A DNA stretch of 64,000 nucleotides from Salipiger bermudensis HTCC2601. Its GTDB lineage: Bacteria > Pseudomonadota > Alphaproteobacteria > Rhodobacterales > Rhodobacteraceae. The notes below the pieces were generated by a model, which searched no databases, was not told the DNA's origin, and worked only from the letters and a program-made list of their open reading frames with translations. Where the stretch lies: the NCBI RefSeq assembly GCF_000153725.1, contig NZ_DS022276.1:1452334-1516333 (forward strand), given 5' to 3'. The position numbers and the translations under genes are program-made. Below, piece by piece: positions 9,976-18,449 of this stretch; the stretch's first letter is position 1; each line of letters starts with the position of its first letter.

Positions 9976-10000
9976 CCGCAAAGCACCGGAGGAGGCACGG

Positions 10001-10879
10001 ATGACGATCTACAATCTTGGCTCGATCAACGCGGATCTGGCTTATTCCGTGCCTCACCTGCCGCTGCCGGGCGAGACCCTCGCCGCCTCCGAGATGATCC
10101 GGGGGCTTGGTGGCAAGGGCGCCAACATGTCGGTCGCCGCCGCCCGCGCGGCGGGGCGCGTCGTGCATATCGGCGCCGTCGGCAAGGAGGGTGGCTGGGC
10201 GGTCGAGCGTCTGATGGAATACGGCGTCGACACCCGCCACATCGCCACGGTCGACGCGGCCACCGGCCATGCGATCATTCTTGTCGACGGGCAGGGCGAG
10301 AACTCCATTGTCATCCATCACGGCGCCAACCACGCGATCCCCGAGGAATTACTTGGCCGCGTGTTGGCGGATGCCGATACCGGCGACATTCTCCTGATGC
10401 AGAACGAGACCCTGTTGCAGCCCGAGGCGGCGCGCATGGCCCGCAAGCTCGGGCTGCGTGTCGCCTATGCCGCCGCGCCGTTCGAGGCCGAGGCGGCGCT
10501 GGCGGTGCTCGATCACACCGACATCCTCGTGCTCAACGCGGTCGAGATGGCGCAGCTCGAGGAAGCGACCGGGCTCGATCTGCCGCGCATGGGTGTGAAG
10601 ACGGTGATCGTGACCGAGGGGGGGGACGGCTGCCGCATCCACCTTGCAGAGAACGGCTGGAAGCCTGAGCGCTTTGCCGCGCCAAAGGTCAATGCGGTGG
10701 ACACGACCGGGGCAGGGGACACCTTCACAGGCTACCTGATCGCCGGCATTGACCGTGGCATGCCGCTCAAGCAGGCGGTCGATCTCGCGACCCGCGCCGC
10801 GGCGATCATGGTGACCCGCCGCGGCACCGCCGATGTCATCCCCGACCTAAAGGACGTGCAGGACGCCCGTCTGGGCTGA
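10001..10879 (+). CDS. PfkB-family sugar kinase, probable ribokinase
   Basis: A 292-residue kinase of the PfkB/ribokinase family. Motif 1 is GGKGANMSVAAAR (about 39-51), and the catalytic motif DTTGAGDTFTGYL, whose Asp is the general base, lies near residue 237. The SINADLAYSVPHLPLPGET start resembles ribokinases, which phosphorylate ribose at O5. No ribose transporter or other sugar gene is nearby, so the substrate is inferred only from family likeness; another pentose, nucleoside or hexose is possible. It has a strong GGAGGAG site and sits 25 bases behind maeB, with three bases before the convergent msrA. Confidence 0.8.
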   Translation: MTIYNLGSINADLAYSVPHLPLPGETLAASEMIRGLGGKGANMSVAAARAAGRVVHIGAVGKEGGWAVERLMEYGVDTRHIATVDAATGHAIILVDGQGENSIVIHHGANHAIPEELLGRVLADADTGDILLMQNETLLQPEAARMARKLGLRVAYAAAPFEAEAALAVLDHTDILVLNAVEMAQLEEATGLDLPRMGVKTVIVTEGGDGCRIHLAENGWKPERFAAPKVNAVDTTGAGDTFTGYLIAGIDRGMPLKQAVDLATRAAAIMVTRRGTADVIPDLKDVQDARLG

Positions 10880-10882
10880 GCC

Positions 10883-11530
10883 TCAGCCGCCGACGAAGGG
10901 CGCGTCGCTGCCCCAGAGCTGGCGGACGCGCTGGTCGCGGCCGCAGGCATCGCGGTAGCGCACATAGGCCTTGGCCTTCGAGATCGGGCCAAAGCGCGAC
11001 AGGATCAGGTCGTCGGACTTGTAGTAGTCCTGGTGATAGTCCTCGGCCTCGTAGAACCGCGCACCCTGCAGGATCGGCGTGACGATGGACTGCCCGAGCG
11101 CCGCCTGTGCCTGGGCCTTGGCCTGCTCGGCGGCGGCCTTTTCCCCGGCATCAGAGACGAAGATCGCTGTGCGGTAGCTTTCGCCCCGGTCGCAGAACTG
11201 GCCACCGGCATCGGTCGGATCGACCGAGCGGAAGAACATGTCGTAGAGTTGCCCGGCGCTCACCTGAGCGCTGTCATAGGTGATCTTCACCGCCTCGTAA
11301 TGCCCGGTGCCGCCGCGGCTGACCTCCTTGTAGGTCGGGTTGGCGGTTGTGCCGCCGGTATAGCCCGAGACCGCGCCCAGCACGCCGCGCACCTTCTCGA
11401 AATCGGCCTCGACGCACCAGAAGCAGCCGCCCGCCACGACGATGTCGCGGCGCTCTCCGGCTTCGGCGCGCTGCGACTGCACGCAGAGCCCCATGACGAT
11501 CAGTGCGGATAGAATGATGCTGCGGAACAT
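10883..11530 (-). CDS. msrA: Peptide methionine sulfoxide reductase MsrA, exported
   Basis: Reduces the S form of methionine sulfoxide in oxidised proteins. The catalytic motif is GGCFWCVEADFEKV with Cys36 as the nucleophile, followed by VSGYTGGTTANPTY and the GHYEAVKI segment, all typical of MsrA. I placed the start at 11530, preceded by GGGAGG; the longer frame adds 16 poorly conserved residues. From this start the protein has a clear signal peptide (hydrophobic residues 5-18, cut after AEA at about 24), so it should act in the periplasm. It stands alone without an msrB nearby. Confidence 0.93.
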   Translation of the reverse strand: MFRSIILSALIVMGLCVQSQRAEAGERRDIVVAGGCFWCVEADFEKVRGVLGAVSGYTGGTTANPTYKEVSRGGTGHYEAVKITYDSAQVSAGQLYDMFFRSVDPTDAGGQFCDRGESYRTAIFVSDAGEKAAAEQAKAQAQAALGQSIVTPILQGARFYEAEDYHQDYYKSDDLILSRFGPISKAKAYVRYRDACGRDQRVRQLWGSDAPFVGG

Positions 11531-11662
11531 GATGCGTCCTCCCTTTGCGCAACAGGCTGCGGCCTGCGCGCTGCGCAATCAATCGCTGCAACGCGATTTC
11601 ACCGCATGGTGAGCGCGCGTGACCCCTTCCGCCCGGGCCGAAACGCTCCTAGCGTGGCGCTC

Positions 11663-12559
11663 ATGGACAAGGTCACGACACATCAGGCGCAGGACGACGC
11701 CCGCAACGAAGAGATCCTCATCTGGGTCAATGGCGCGCTCAAACGCAAGGCGGAGGCGCTGGTCTCGGTCTACGATTCCGGCTTCATGCTGGGCGACGGC
11801 ATCTGGGAGGGGCTGCGGCTCTATGACGGGCGCTGGAGCTTCATCGACGAACACCTCGACCGGCTGTTCGAGGCGGCGCTGGCCATCGACCTCGACATCG
11901 GCCTGACCCGGGCCGAGCTGCTCGATGCGATTGAGGAGACGCGCGCGGCCAACGGCATGGTCACCGACGCACATTGCCGCCTGATGGTGACGCGGGGCAT
12001 CAAGACACGGCCTTTCCAGCATCCGGGCCTGTCGGTGCAGGGGCCGACGGTGGTGATCCTGATGGAGCACTCGCAGCCTTCGATCCCGCGTCCGATCCGG
12101 CTCGCCACCGTGCCGCACCAGCGCGGCCTGCCGATGACGCAGGACCCCAAGCTCAACTCGCATTCCAAGCTCAACTGCATCCTCGCCTGCATCGCCGCCG
12201 AGAAGGCCGGTGCCGACGAGGCGCTGATGCTCGACGTGCATGGCTTCGTGAACACCACCAACGCCTGCAACTTCTTCATCGTGCGCAAGGGCGCGGTTTG
12301 GACCTCCACGGGTGATTACTGCATGAACGGCATCACGCGGCATAAGGTGATCGACCTCTGCCGCGCCAACGACATCCCGGTGTATGAGCGCAATTACTCG
12401 CTGGTCGACACCTACGGCGCCGACGAGGCCTTCCTCACCGGCACCTTCGGGGCGCAGACCCCGGTGGGCGAGATCGACGGCCGCCGCATCGGCACGGGCG
12501 AGATGGGCCCGGTGACGAAGCGCCTCCGGGCGCTCTACAAGGAGCTTGTAACGTCATGA
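11663..12559 (+). CDS. Class IV aminotransferase (branched-chain / D-amino acid type)
   Basis: A PLP enzyme of fold type IV, the group holding branched-chain aminotransferase, D-alanine aminotransferase and aminodeoxychorismate lyase. It shows VYDSGFMLGDGIWEGLRLYDG (residues about 33-53), the PLP-lysine region LNSHSKLNCILACIAAEKAG and the phosphate-binding TGTFGAQTPVGEIDGR near the C-terminus. ATG 11663 gives 298 residues; ATG 11606 would add 19 basic residues and neither has a strong ribosome site. The stop overlaps the next start (ATGA, 12556-12559), so it is translated together with a sulfotransferase-like protein. The pairing argues against a plain IlvE role, but the substrate cannot be read from sequence. 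Confidence 0.8.
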   Translation: MDKVTTHQAQDDARNEEILIWVNGALKRKAEALVSVYDSGFMLGDGIWEGLRLYDGRWSFIDEHLDRLFEAALAIDLDIGLTRAELLDAIEETRAANGMVTDAHCRLMVTRGIKTRPFQHPGLSVQGPTVVILMEHSQPSIPRPIRLATVPHQRGLPMTQDPKLNSHSKLNCILACIAAEKAGADEALMLDVHGFVNTTNACNFFIVRKGAVWTSTGDYCMNGITRHKVIDLCRANDIPVYERNYSLVDTYGADEAFLTGTFGAQTPVGEIDGRRIGTGEMGPVTKRLRALYKELVTS

Positions 12560-13272
12560 AGATTGCCATGTGGTCGGGCCCGCGGAACCTGTCGACCGCG
12601 ATGATGTACGCCTTCGGCAACCGCGCCGACTTTCATGTCATCGACGAGCCGTTCTACGGGCCTTACCTGCGCATGACCGGGCTGGCGCATCCGATGGGCG
12701 ACGAGATCATGGCCAGCCGCCCGGAGAGCGGCGAGGCAGTCGCGGCGCAGCTTTCGGGGCCGATCCCGGGGGGCAAGCCGCACGCTTATCACAAGCACAT
12801 GTGCCAGCACATGATCCCCGGCATGCCGCGCGATTTCATGGCGGATTGCGTCAACGTCTTCCTGCTGCGCCACCCGGCGCGGGTGGTGGCGAGTTTCTCC
12901 AAGGGCTACGAGAACCCCACCGCCGCCGATATCGGCTTCGCTTTGCAGGCCGAGCTCTACGAGCATGTCACGTCCCTCGGGCTCACCCCTTACGTCATCG
13001 ACAGCGCCGACATCCGCCGCGATCCCGAGGGCAAGCTGCGGGCGCTTTGCGAAGCGATCGGGCTGGCGTTCGACCCGGCGATGCTGAACTGGCCCGCTGG
13101 CGGCCACGCGCAGGATGGCGTCTGGGCGCCGCATTGGTACGCCTCGGTGCATCGCTCGACCGGGTTTGCCGGGCCGGAAGGACCTTTCCCGGTGCTCGAG
13201 GGGCGGGCCAGGGCGCTCGCCGACGAGGCCATGGAGCCCTACGAGAAGATGCGCTCCGCGACGCTGATCTGA
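12556..13272 (+). CDS. Sulfotransferase-like P-loop protein
   Basis: A 238-residue protein whose N-terminus KIAMWSGPRNLSTAMMYAF looks like the 5'-phosphosulfate loop of PAPS-dependent sulfotransferases. A segment near 95-108 (VFLLRHPARVVASF) matches their 3'-phosphate-binding strand and helix. There is no signal peptide or membrane span. It starts inside the stop of the class IV aminotransferase, a strong sign of a joint task, for example on an amino acid or a derived alcohol or acid. Actual sulfotransfer is not proven: the fold also occurs in P-loop kinases. A short stem with a T tail follows (13267-13290). Confidence 0.65.
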   Translation: MKIAMWSGPRNLSTAMMYAFGNRADFHVIDEPFYGPYLRMTGLAHPMGDEIMASRPESGEAVAAQLSGPIPGGKPHAYHKHMCQHMIPGMPRDFMADCVNVFLLRHPARVVASFSKGYENPTAADIGFALQAELYEHVTSLGLTPYVIDSADIRRDPEGKLRALCEAIGLAFDPAMLNWPAGGHAQDGVWAPHWYASVHRSTGFAGPEGPFPVLEGRARALADEAMEPYEKMRSATLI

Positions 13273-13290
13273 TTTTTTTTCAGATTTTTT
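13267..13290 (+). terminator. Possible weak terminator
   Basis: Six-base arms ATCTGA (13267-13272) and TCAGAT (13280-13285) separated by seven T and followed by five T, overlapping the stop of the sulfotransferase-like gene. The stem is short and A/T-rich. Confidence 0.4.
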
Positions 13291-13381
13291 CGATCTTGCT
13301 GAAACTCCGACCTCCCGGCCGCCGTGGCTTAGGGCAGATCGGGCAACATTCGGTTGCCTGCCCAAGACACGACAGGAGAGT

Positions 13382-13795
13382 ATGATGAAGAGTTTCGCAA
13401 TTGCCGCCGCCCTGACCCTGACCGCCAGTTCCGCCTTCGCGGATGACCACATGGCCCCGATGGTCGAGGCGATGGATCAGAGCGTGTCGAACGGCATCGT
13501 CAGCGCCGAGAAGGTCGCCGCGAGCGAGAATGGCTGGCTGGTGGTGCACCGCACCGATGCCGAGATGAAGCCGGGTCCCGTGGTCGGCCACGCGCCGCTG
13601 CGCGCCGGCGAGACCATGGACGTGGCCGCGATCCTTACCGAAGAGGTGGCGTCGGGCGACATGCTGATGCTGATGGTGCACGCGGAAGCAGGCGGCATGG
13701 AAACCGGCGTTTTCGAATACACGCTGGGTGCCAAGGAAGATGGCCCGATCCGTGTCGATGGCGATCTGGTGATGACCACGATCACCGTCGAATGA
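13382..13795 (+). CDS. Small secreted protein, DUF7282-like
   Basis: A 137-residue protein with a signal peptide (hydrophobic residues 4-16, cut after AFA before DDHM). The mature part is a single beta-rich domain: NGWLVVHRTDAEMKPGPVVG, an alternating LRAGETMDVAAILTEEVASG, then MLMLMVHAEAG and a closing VDGDLVMTTITVE. This order resembles the domain called DUF7282 found in surface and secreted proteins of archaea and bacteria; that link is from memory and moderate. It has a strong AGGAGAG site. A second ATG directly follows the first. No functional partner is evident; it stands alone with its own terminator. Confidence 0.75.
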   Translation: MMKSFAIAAALTLTASSAFADDHMAPMVEAMDQSVSNGIVSAEKVAASENGWLVVHRTDAEMKPGPVVGHAPLRAGETMDVAAILTEEVASGDMLMLMVHAEAGGMETGVFEYTLGAKEDGPIRVDGDLVMTTITVE

Positions 13796-13807
13796 GTTTT
13801 GTGTTCA

Positions 13808-13867
13808 CGAGTAGACGGTTTTCGTAACGAGTGACCGGTACCCGTAACAAGTAACCGAAGGCCGCCC
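13808..13867. repeat. Three degenerate 20-bp tandem repeats
   Basis: Units begin at 13808, 13828 and 13848 with the form CGAGTgaCGGT-CGTAA, at an exact 20-base period (the third begins CAAGTAACCGAAG). They sit between the stop of the DUF7282-like gene and its terminator. Confidence 0.6.
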
Positions 13868-13893
13868 TTCCTGGCTCAACGACGGTCTTCGGT

Positions 13894-13931
13894 GCCGTCC
13901 CCGCACTGGCCGCGGGGGCGGCGTTTTCTTT
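13894..13931 (+). terminator. Intrinsic terminator after the DUF7282-like gene
   Basis: Eleven-base stem GCCGTCCCCGC/GCGGGGGCGGC (13894-13904 and 13912-13922, one G-T pair), a 7-base loop, then GTTTTCTTTT. Confidence 0.85.
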
Positions 13932-13956
13932 TACGCCTCAGGCTTTCCTTTCCGCC

Positions 13957-14370
13957 TCAGGTCAGTGCTTCACGTGTGACAGGGCATCTTTGCCCCGCAT
14001 AGAGCAAGTTCAGCACCTCTCGGAAACAGCCCGGCGCGCCCGGCACCGCCTCGAAAAGCGTCATGCAGGACCGTACCTTGAGCGCGTCGACGGGGCCTAG
14101 GATGTCCTCCGGTGCCGTGTCCTCGTGCCGCAGCAAAAGCTCGGTCGCGTCCCGGAGCCGTGGGCCGAGCACCGGATGTGCGAGATAGTCTGCCGCCTCG
14201 TCGCGCCCGGTCAGGCCGAAATGCCGGGCCATCTGCGACCGGCCCAGACTGTCAAGCTGCGGAAACACGTACCAGATCCAGTGCGTGGCCTTCCGCCCAT
14301 CGCGCAGCTCGGCAAGGATCTGCGGCCAGTGGCGATCCTGCGCCTGAACGAACTCCTGAAGCTCTGCCAT
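13957..14370 (-). CDS. DUF1810 family protein
   Basis: A 137-residue cytosolic protein of the DUF1810 family, unknown in biochemical role. Recognised from the N-terminal FVQAQDRHWPQILAELRDG, then THWIWYVFPQLDSLGRS, FGLTGRDEAADYLAHPVLGP and the closing DALKVRSCMTLFEAV. ATG 14370 has GGAGG 6 bases upstream; a longer frame would translate an intergenic repeat and is rejected. It lies between a terminator that serves the gene on its left and a double repeat element on its right, so it is probably a single-gene unit. Confidence 0.85.
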   Translation of the reverse strand: MAELQEFVQAQDRHWPQILAELRDGRKATHWIWYVFPQLDSLGRSQMARHFGLTGRDEAADYLAHPVLGPRLRDATELLLRHEDTAPEDILGPVDALKVRSCMTLFEAVPGAPGCFREVLNLLYAGQRCPVTREALT

Positions 14371-14418
14371 GATGCCCTCCGGGCCATTGGGGCGCTGCTC
14401 CGCCCGCGCGAGGCGCGG

Positions 14419-14503
14419 ACTCCCCGGGATATTTTCGGCCAGAAGAGGCCATGAGGGAAGCGCCCCTGTCTTCTTCTGGCCAAAAAATATCCCCGCCGGA
14501 GGC
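14419..14503. repeat. Inverted pair of dispersed terminator-like repeats (copies 2 and 3)
   Basis: Copy 2 (14419-14446) reads ACTCCCCGGGATATTTTCGG then CCAGAAGA. Copy 3 (14471-14503) is the same element on the other strand (on the minus strand GCCTCCGGCGGGGATATTTT then TTGGCCAGAAGAA). Together they make a long imperfect inverted repeat with a 24-base centre, in the gap between argG and the DUF1810 gene. Confidence 0.75.
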
Positions 14504-14516
14504 ATGTCCGGCGGGG
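14479..14516 (-). terminator. Intrinsic terminator of argG
   Basis: Read on the minus strand, a perfect 10-base stem CCCCGCCGGA/TCCGGCGGGG (14507-14516 and 14491-14500) with a 6-base loop is followed by ATATTTTTTGG. The tail is the conserved part of the dispersed repeat, so this copy doubles as the argG terminator. Confidence 0.8.
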
Positions 14517-14545
14517 GCAATCCTTGCAGACCTCCGAGGCTTGGC

Positions 14546-15766
<1,221 letters not shown>

Positions 15767-15885
15767 CTGGGTTTTCCTCACGTGCAAACTGGAGCGCGGG
15801 TTACCGCCTTTTCGACGCAGGGGCAAGGATCGGGCGTTGACGCCCCCTCGGGCTGTGCTAGCCCTGCCGGGACGCGGCGGAAAAG

Positions 15886-16638
15886 ATGGGCAGGTTCATG
15901 GGCTGGAAGATCTTCATGCATTCGGTGCGGATGGTGCTGGACAACCTTGGCCCGGCGCTGCGCGTGTCGGCGGTGCTCTACCTGTTGCAGGCGGCGTCGC
16001 AGATCGTGACCTTCATGATGCCGCAGGCCGATCCGATGGGCGGTGATCCCGCCGCGGCGCCGGTGGCGGCCGGAGAATTGCTGATCCTGATGATACTTGC
16101 GCTGGTGGCGAGCCTGTGGATCGCCGTCGGCTGGCACCGGTTCGTGCTGACCGGAGAGACGCCGCGCGGCTGGCTGCCAGCGTGGCATGGCTCGGAGATG
16201 CTGAGCTATCTCGGCCGGTCCATCGTCATCGGCCTGCTCATCGGGCTTGGCATCGCGGTGATCGGCGGGCTGGCGATGGGCGTGGCCATGGCGGCACCCG
16301 GGCTGGTCGGGCTCGTGGCCTTCGGTCTGGTTGGGCTGGCCAGCTACGTGTTCTTCCGCATCGGGTTGATCCTGCCGGCGGCGGCGCTTGGCGAGACCTT
16401 GAGCCTTGGCGAATCGTGGAAGGCGACGGCCAAGGACGACAAGGCGATCCTGGTGCTGGCGCTGATCGTCATGGCGGGGCAGTTCCTGATCAGCGTCCCG
16501 GCGATGATCGATGGCGACAGCAGCTCGGTGATCAGCCTGATCTATTCCATCGTCGTCAACTGGTTCGCGACGATGATCGGCATTTCCGTGCTGACCACGC
16601 TTTATGGGTGTTTTGTCGAGGGACGTGCGCTCGACTAG
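15886..16638 (+). CDS. Multispanning membrane protein of unknown function
   Basis: A 250-residue inner-membrane protein with about five or six hydrophobic segments: near 22-45, 63-85, 105-135, 138-160, 183-200 and 208-240. A glycine-rich pair ([17 protein letters not shown] and [15 protein letters not shown]) forms the middle. There is no enzyme motif. The charged loop [20 protein letters not shown] may face the cytosol, and a similar loop occurs in YciC/glycerophosphoryl-diester-type membrane domains, but the match is weak. ATG 15886 or 15898 could be the start. It lies between divergent argG and ilvA without an evident partner. Confidence 0.7.
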   Translation: MGRFMGWKIFMHSVRMVLDNLGPALRVSAVLYLLQAASQIVTFMMPQADPMGGDPAAAPVAAGELLILMILALVASLWIAVGWHRFVLTGETPRGWLPAWHGSEMLSYLGRSIVIGLLIGLGIAVIGGLAMGVAMAAPGLVGLVAFGLVGLASYVFFRIGLILPAAALGETLSLGESWKATAKDDKAILVLALIVMAGQFLISVPAMIDGDSSSVISLIYSIVVNWFATMIGISVLTTLYGCFVEGRALD

Positions 16639-16675
16639 GCTTGCCTTGTCGGGGGTGATGCGCCAACTCTCGGCC

Positions 16676-17902
16676 ATGGACAGCTTTCAAGACAAGGCTC
16701 GCGCCGCCGCGGTGGCGATGCGCGAGGTCTTCCCCGAGACACCGCTTCTGCGCAACGCCCATCTCAGCGAGCGTTTCGGCGCCGATGTCTGGCTCAAGCG
16801 CGAGGACCTGAGCCCGGTGCGCAGCTACAAGCTGCGCGGCGCCTTCAATGCCATGCGCAAGCGGCCCGAGGCCGAGCTTTTCGTCGCGGCAAGCGCCGGC
16901 AACCACGCGCAGGGCGTGGCCTTCATGTGCCGCCAGTTCGGCAAGAAGGGCGTGATCTTCATGCCGGTGACGACGCCGGACCAGAAGATCCAGAAGACCC
17001 GGATGTTCGGCGGGGATGCGGTCGAGCTGGTGATGACCGGCGACTACTTCGACGACACGCTCGCCGCCGCGCAGGCCTTCTGCGCCGAGAAGGGCGGGCA
17101 TTTCCTGTCGCCCTTCGACGACGAGGACGTGATCGAGGGGCAGGCCAGCGTCGCGGTCGAGACCGAGGGCCAGCTTGGCCGGGTGCCGGATCACGTGGTG
17201 ATCCCGGTGGGCGGCGGCGGGCTTGGCTCGGGGGTGCTGAGCTATTTCGGCAATGACTGCCAGTACACCTTTGTCGAGCCGCGGGGCGGCGCCTGCCTGC
17301 AGGCGGCGCTTCGCGCGGGGCACCCGGTGCCGCTCGAGCGGGTCGACAACTTTGCCGATGGTGCCGCGGTTGCGAAGATCGGCGAGAAGACCTTTGCGCG
17401 GCTCAAGGGCGTGGGGCTGGCCAACACGCTGACCATCAGCGAGGACCGGGTCTGCACAACCATGCTCGAGATGCTGAATGTCGAGGGCGTGGTGCTCGAG
17501 CCCGCCGGCGCACTGGCGGTGGATGCGCTCAAGGATCTGGGCCAGTCGATCCGCGGGCGCACCGTGGTCTGCGTGACCTCGGGCGGCAATTTCGATTTTG
17601 AGCGTCTTCCAGAGGTCAAGGAGCGGGCGCAGCGCTATTCGGGTGTGAAGAAGTACTTCATCCTGCGTCTGCCGCAGCGGCCGGGCGCGCTGAAGGATTT
17701 CTTGGGCTTTCTTGGCCCGGAGGACGATATCGCGCGGTTCGAGTACCTGAAGAAATCGGCGCGCAATTTCGGCTCGGTGCTGATCGGGATCGAGACCTCG
17801 GACCCGGTGCATTTCGACGAGTTGTTCCGCAAGCTCGACGCGCATGGCTACACCTATCGCGACATCACCGATGACGAGGTGCTGGCACAGTTCCTGATCT
17901 GA
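16676..17902 (+). CDS. ilvA: Threonine ammonia-lyase
   Basis: A PLP enzyme that deaminates threonine to 2-oxobutanoate, the first step to isoleucine. The PLP lysine is in SYKLRGAFNAM (about 49-58), then SAGNHAQGVAFMC and the phosphate loop VGGGGLGSGV. After the catalytic domain (about 1-320) there is one C-terminal ACT-like regulatory domain (KKYFILRLPQRPGALKDFL onward), as in the mid-size IlvA form, so isoleucine feedback is likely. ATG 16676 gives 408 residues; ATG 16658 adds six. Neither has a clear ribosome site. The start lies 37 bases after the membrane protein gene. Confidence 0.9.
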   Translation: MDSFQDKARAAAVAMREVFPETPLLRNAHLSERFGADVWLKREDLSPVRSYKLRGAFNAMRKRPEAELFVAASAGNHAQGVAFMCRQFGKKGVIFMPVTTPDQKIQKTRMFGGDAVELVMTGDYFDDTLAAAQAFCAEKGGHFLSPFDDEDVIEGQASVAVETEGQLGRVPDHVVIPVGGGGLGSGVLSYFGNDCQYTFVEPRGGACLQAALRAGHPVPLERVDNFADGAAVAKIGEKTFARLKGVGLANTLTISEDRVCTTMLEMLNVEGVVLEPAGALAVDALKDLGQSIRGRTVVCVTSGGNFDFERLPEVKERAQRYSGVKKYFILRLPQRPGALKDFLGFLGPEDDIARFEYLKKSARNFGSVLIGIETSDPVHFDELFRKLDAHGYTYRDITDDEVLAQFLI

Positions 17903-17926
17903 GCATCCTCTGCGCCGCGCCAGCCC

Positions 17927-17955
17927 GTGCTCCTGCCACTTGCGGAGGACAGCAC
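17927..17955. terminator. Hairpin between convergent ilvA and HPt genes
   Basis: GTGCTCCT (17927-17934) pairs with AGG-AC-AGCAC (17946-17955) around a small bulge. There is no T run, so this is a possible factor-assisted stop only. Confidence 0.3.
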
Positions 17956-17973
17956 GCGACGGGAGCGCCGGGC

Positions 17974-18309
17974 TCAGGCGGCGATTTGGTTCGGCAGGTC
18001 GCGCAGGAAGGCTTCGCGGCTCTGTTCGTAGAGGCCGGCTATGAGGGTCATGTCGATGCCGGCCGTGTCCCCGGCGCTGGCGGTTTTCTCATAGTCATCA
18101 CAGATCGCCGCAAAGGCTGAAAACCCAAGATTCAGCGCACTGCCGCGGAGCGAATGCAGCGCGGCTTCGGTCTCGGGCGCGCTGTGCAGACGCAGAGGCA
18201 GGTCGGCGATGGTGGCTTCGACCTCCTGCAGGAAGAGTGGCACAACCTCGTCGAATTCCGTCACGCCGATTTCATCGCGGAGTTCCGCGACGCGGGGCCA
18301 GTCGATCAT
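17974..18309 (-). CDS. HPt (histidine phosphotransfer) domain protein
   Basis: A single-domain protein of 111 residues. The phosphoacceptor motif is LHSLRGSALNLGF with His52, followed by an amphipathic helix (FSAFAAICDDYEKTA) as in four-helix HPt bundles. Such proteins relay phosphate between a hybrid kinase and a response regulator. It is divergent from the receiver-PP2C gene at 18450 across a 140-base gap, so the pair may form one relay. A good GGAGGTGTCC site precedes the start. No hybrid kinase is nearby. Confidence 0.85.
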   Translation of the reverse strand: MIDWPRVAELRDEIGVTEFDEVVPLFLQEVEATIADLPLRLHSAPETEAALHSLRGSALNLGFSAFAAICDDYEKTASAGDTAGIDMTLIAGLYEQSREAFLRDLPNQIAA

Positions 18310-18449
18310 GGGACACCTCCTTGATCCGGGGTAGCGGGAAAGCGTGAAGAAATCCTTTCGCAGCGCCCTGCCGCCTGTCGGATCGTTGGAAACGAAGCGT
18401 TAGGGGGGATCGGCTAGACAGCGGCAACCTGCCCGAGCGAGGACCGCGC

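Noticed and set aside
7288..9981. Long leftward open frame (about 900 codons) opposite maeB and mutS
   Set aside because: It is the antisense of maeB and the mutS start, with His/Arg/Gly-rich composition typical of shadow frames in high-GC DNA.
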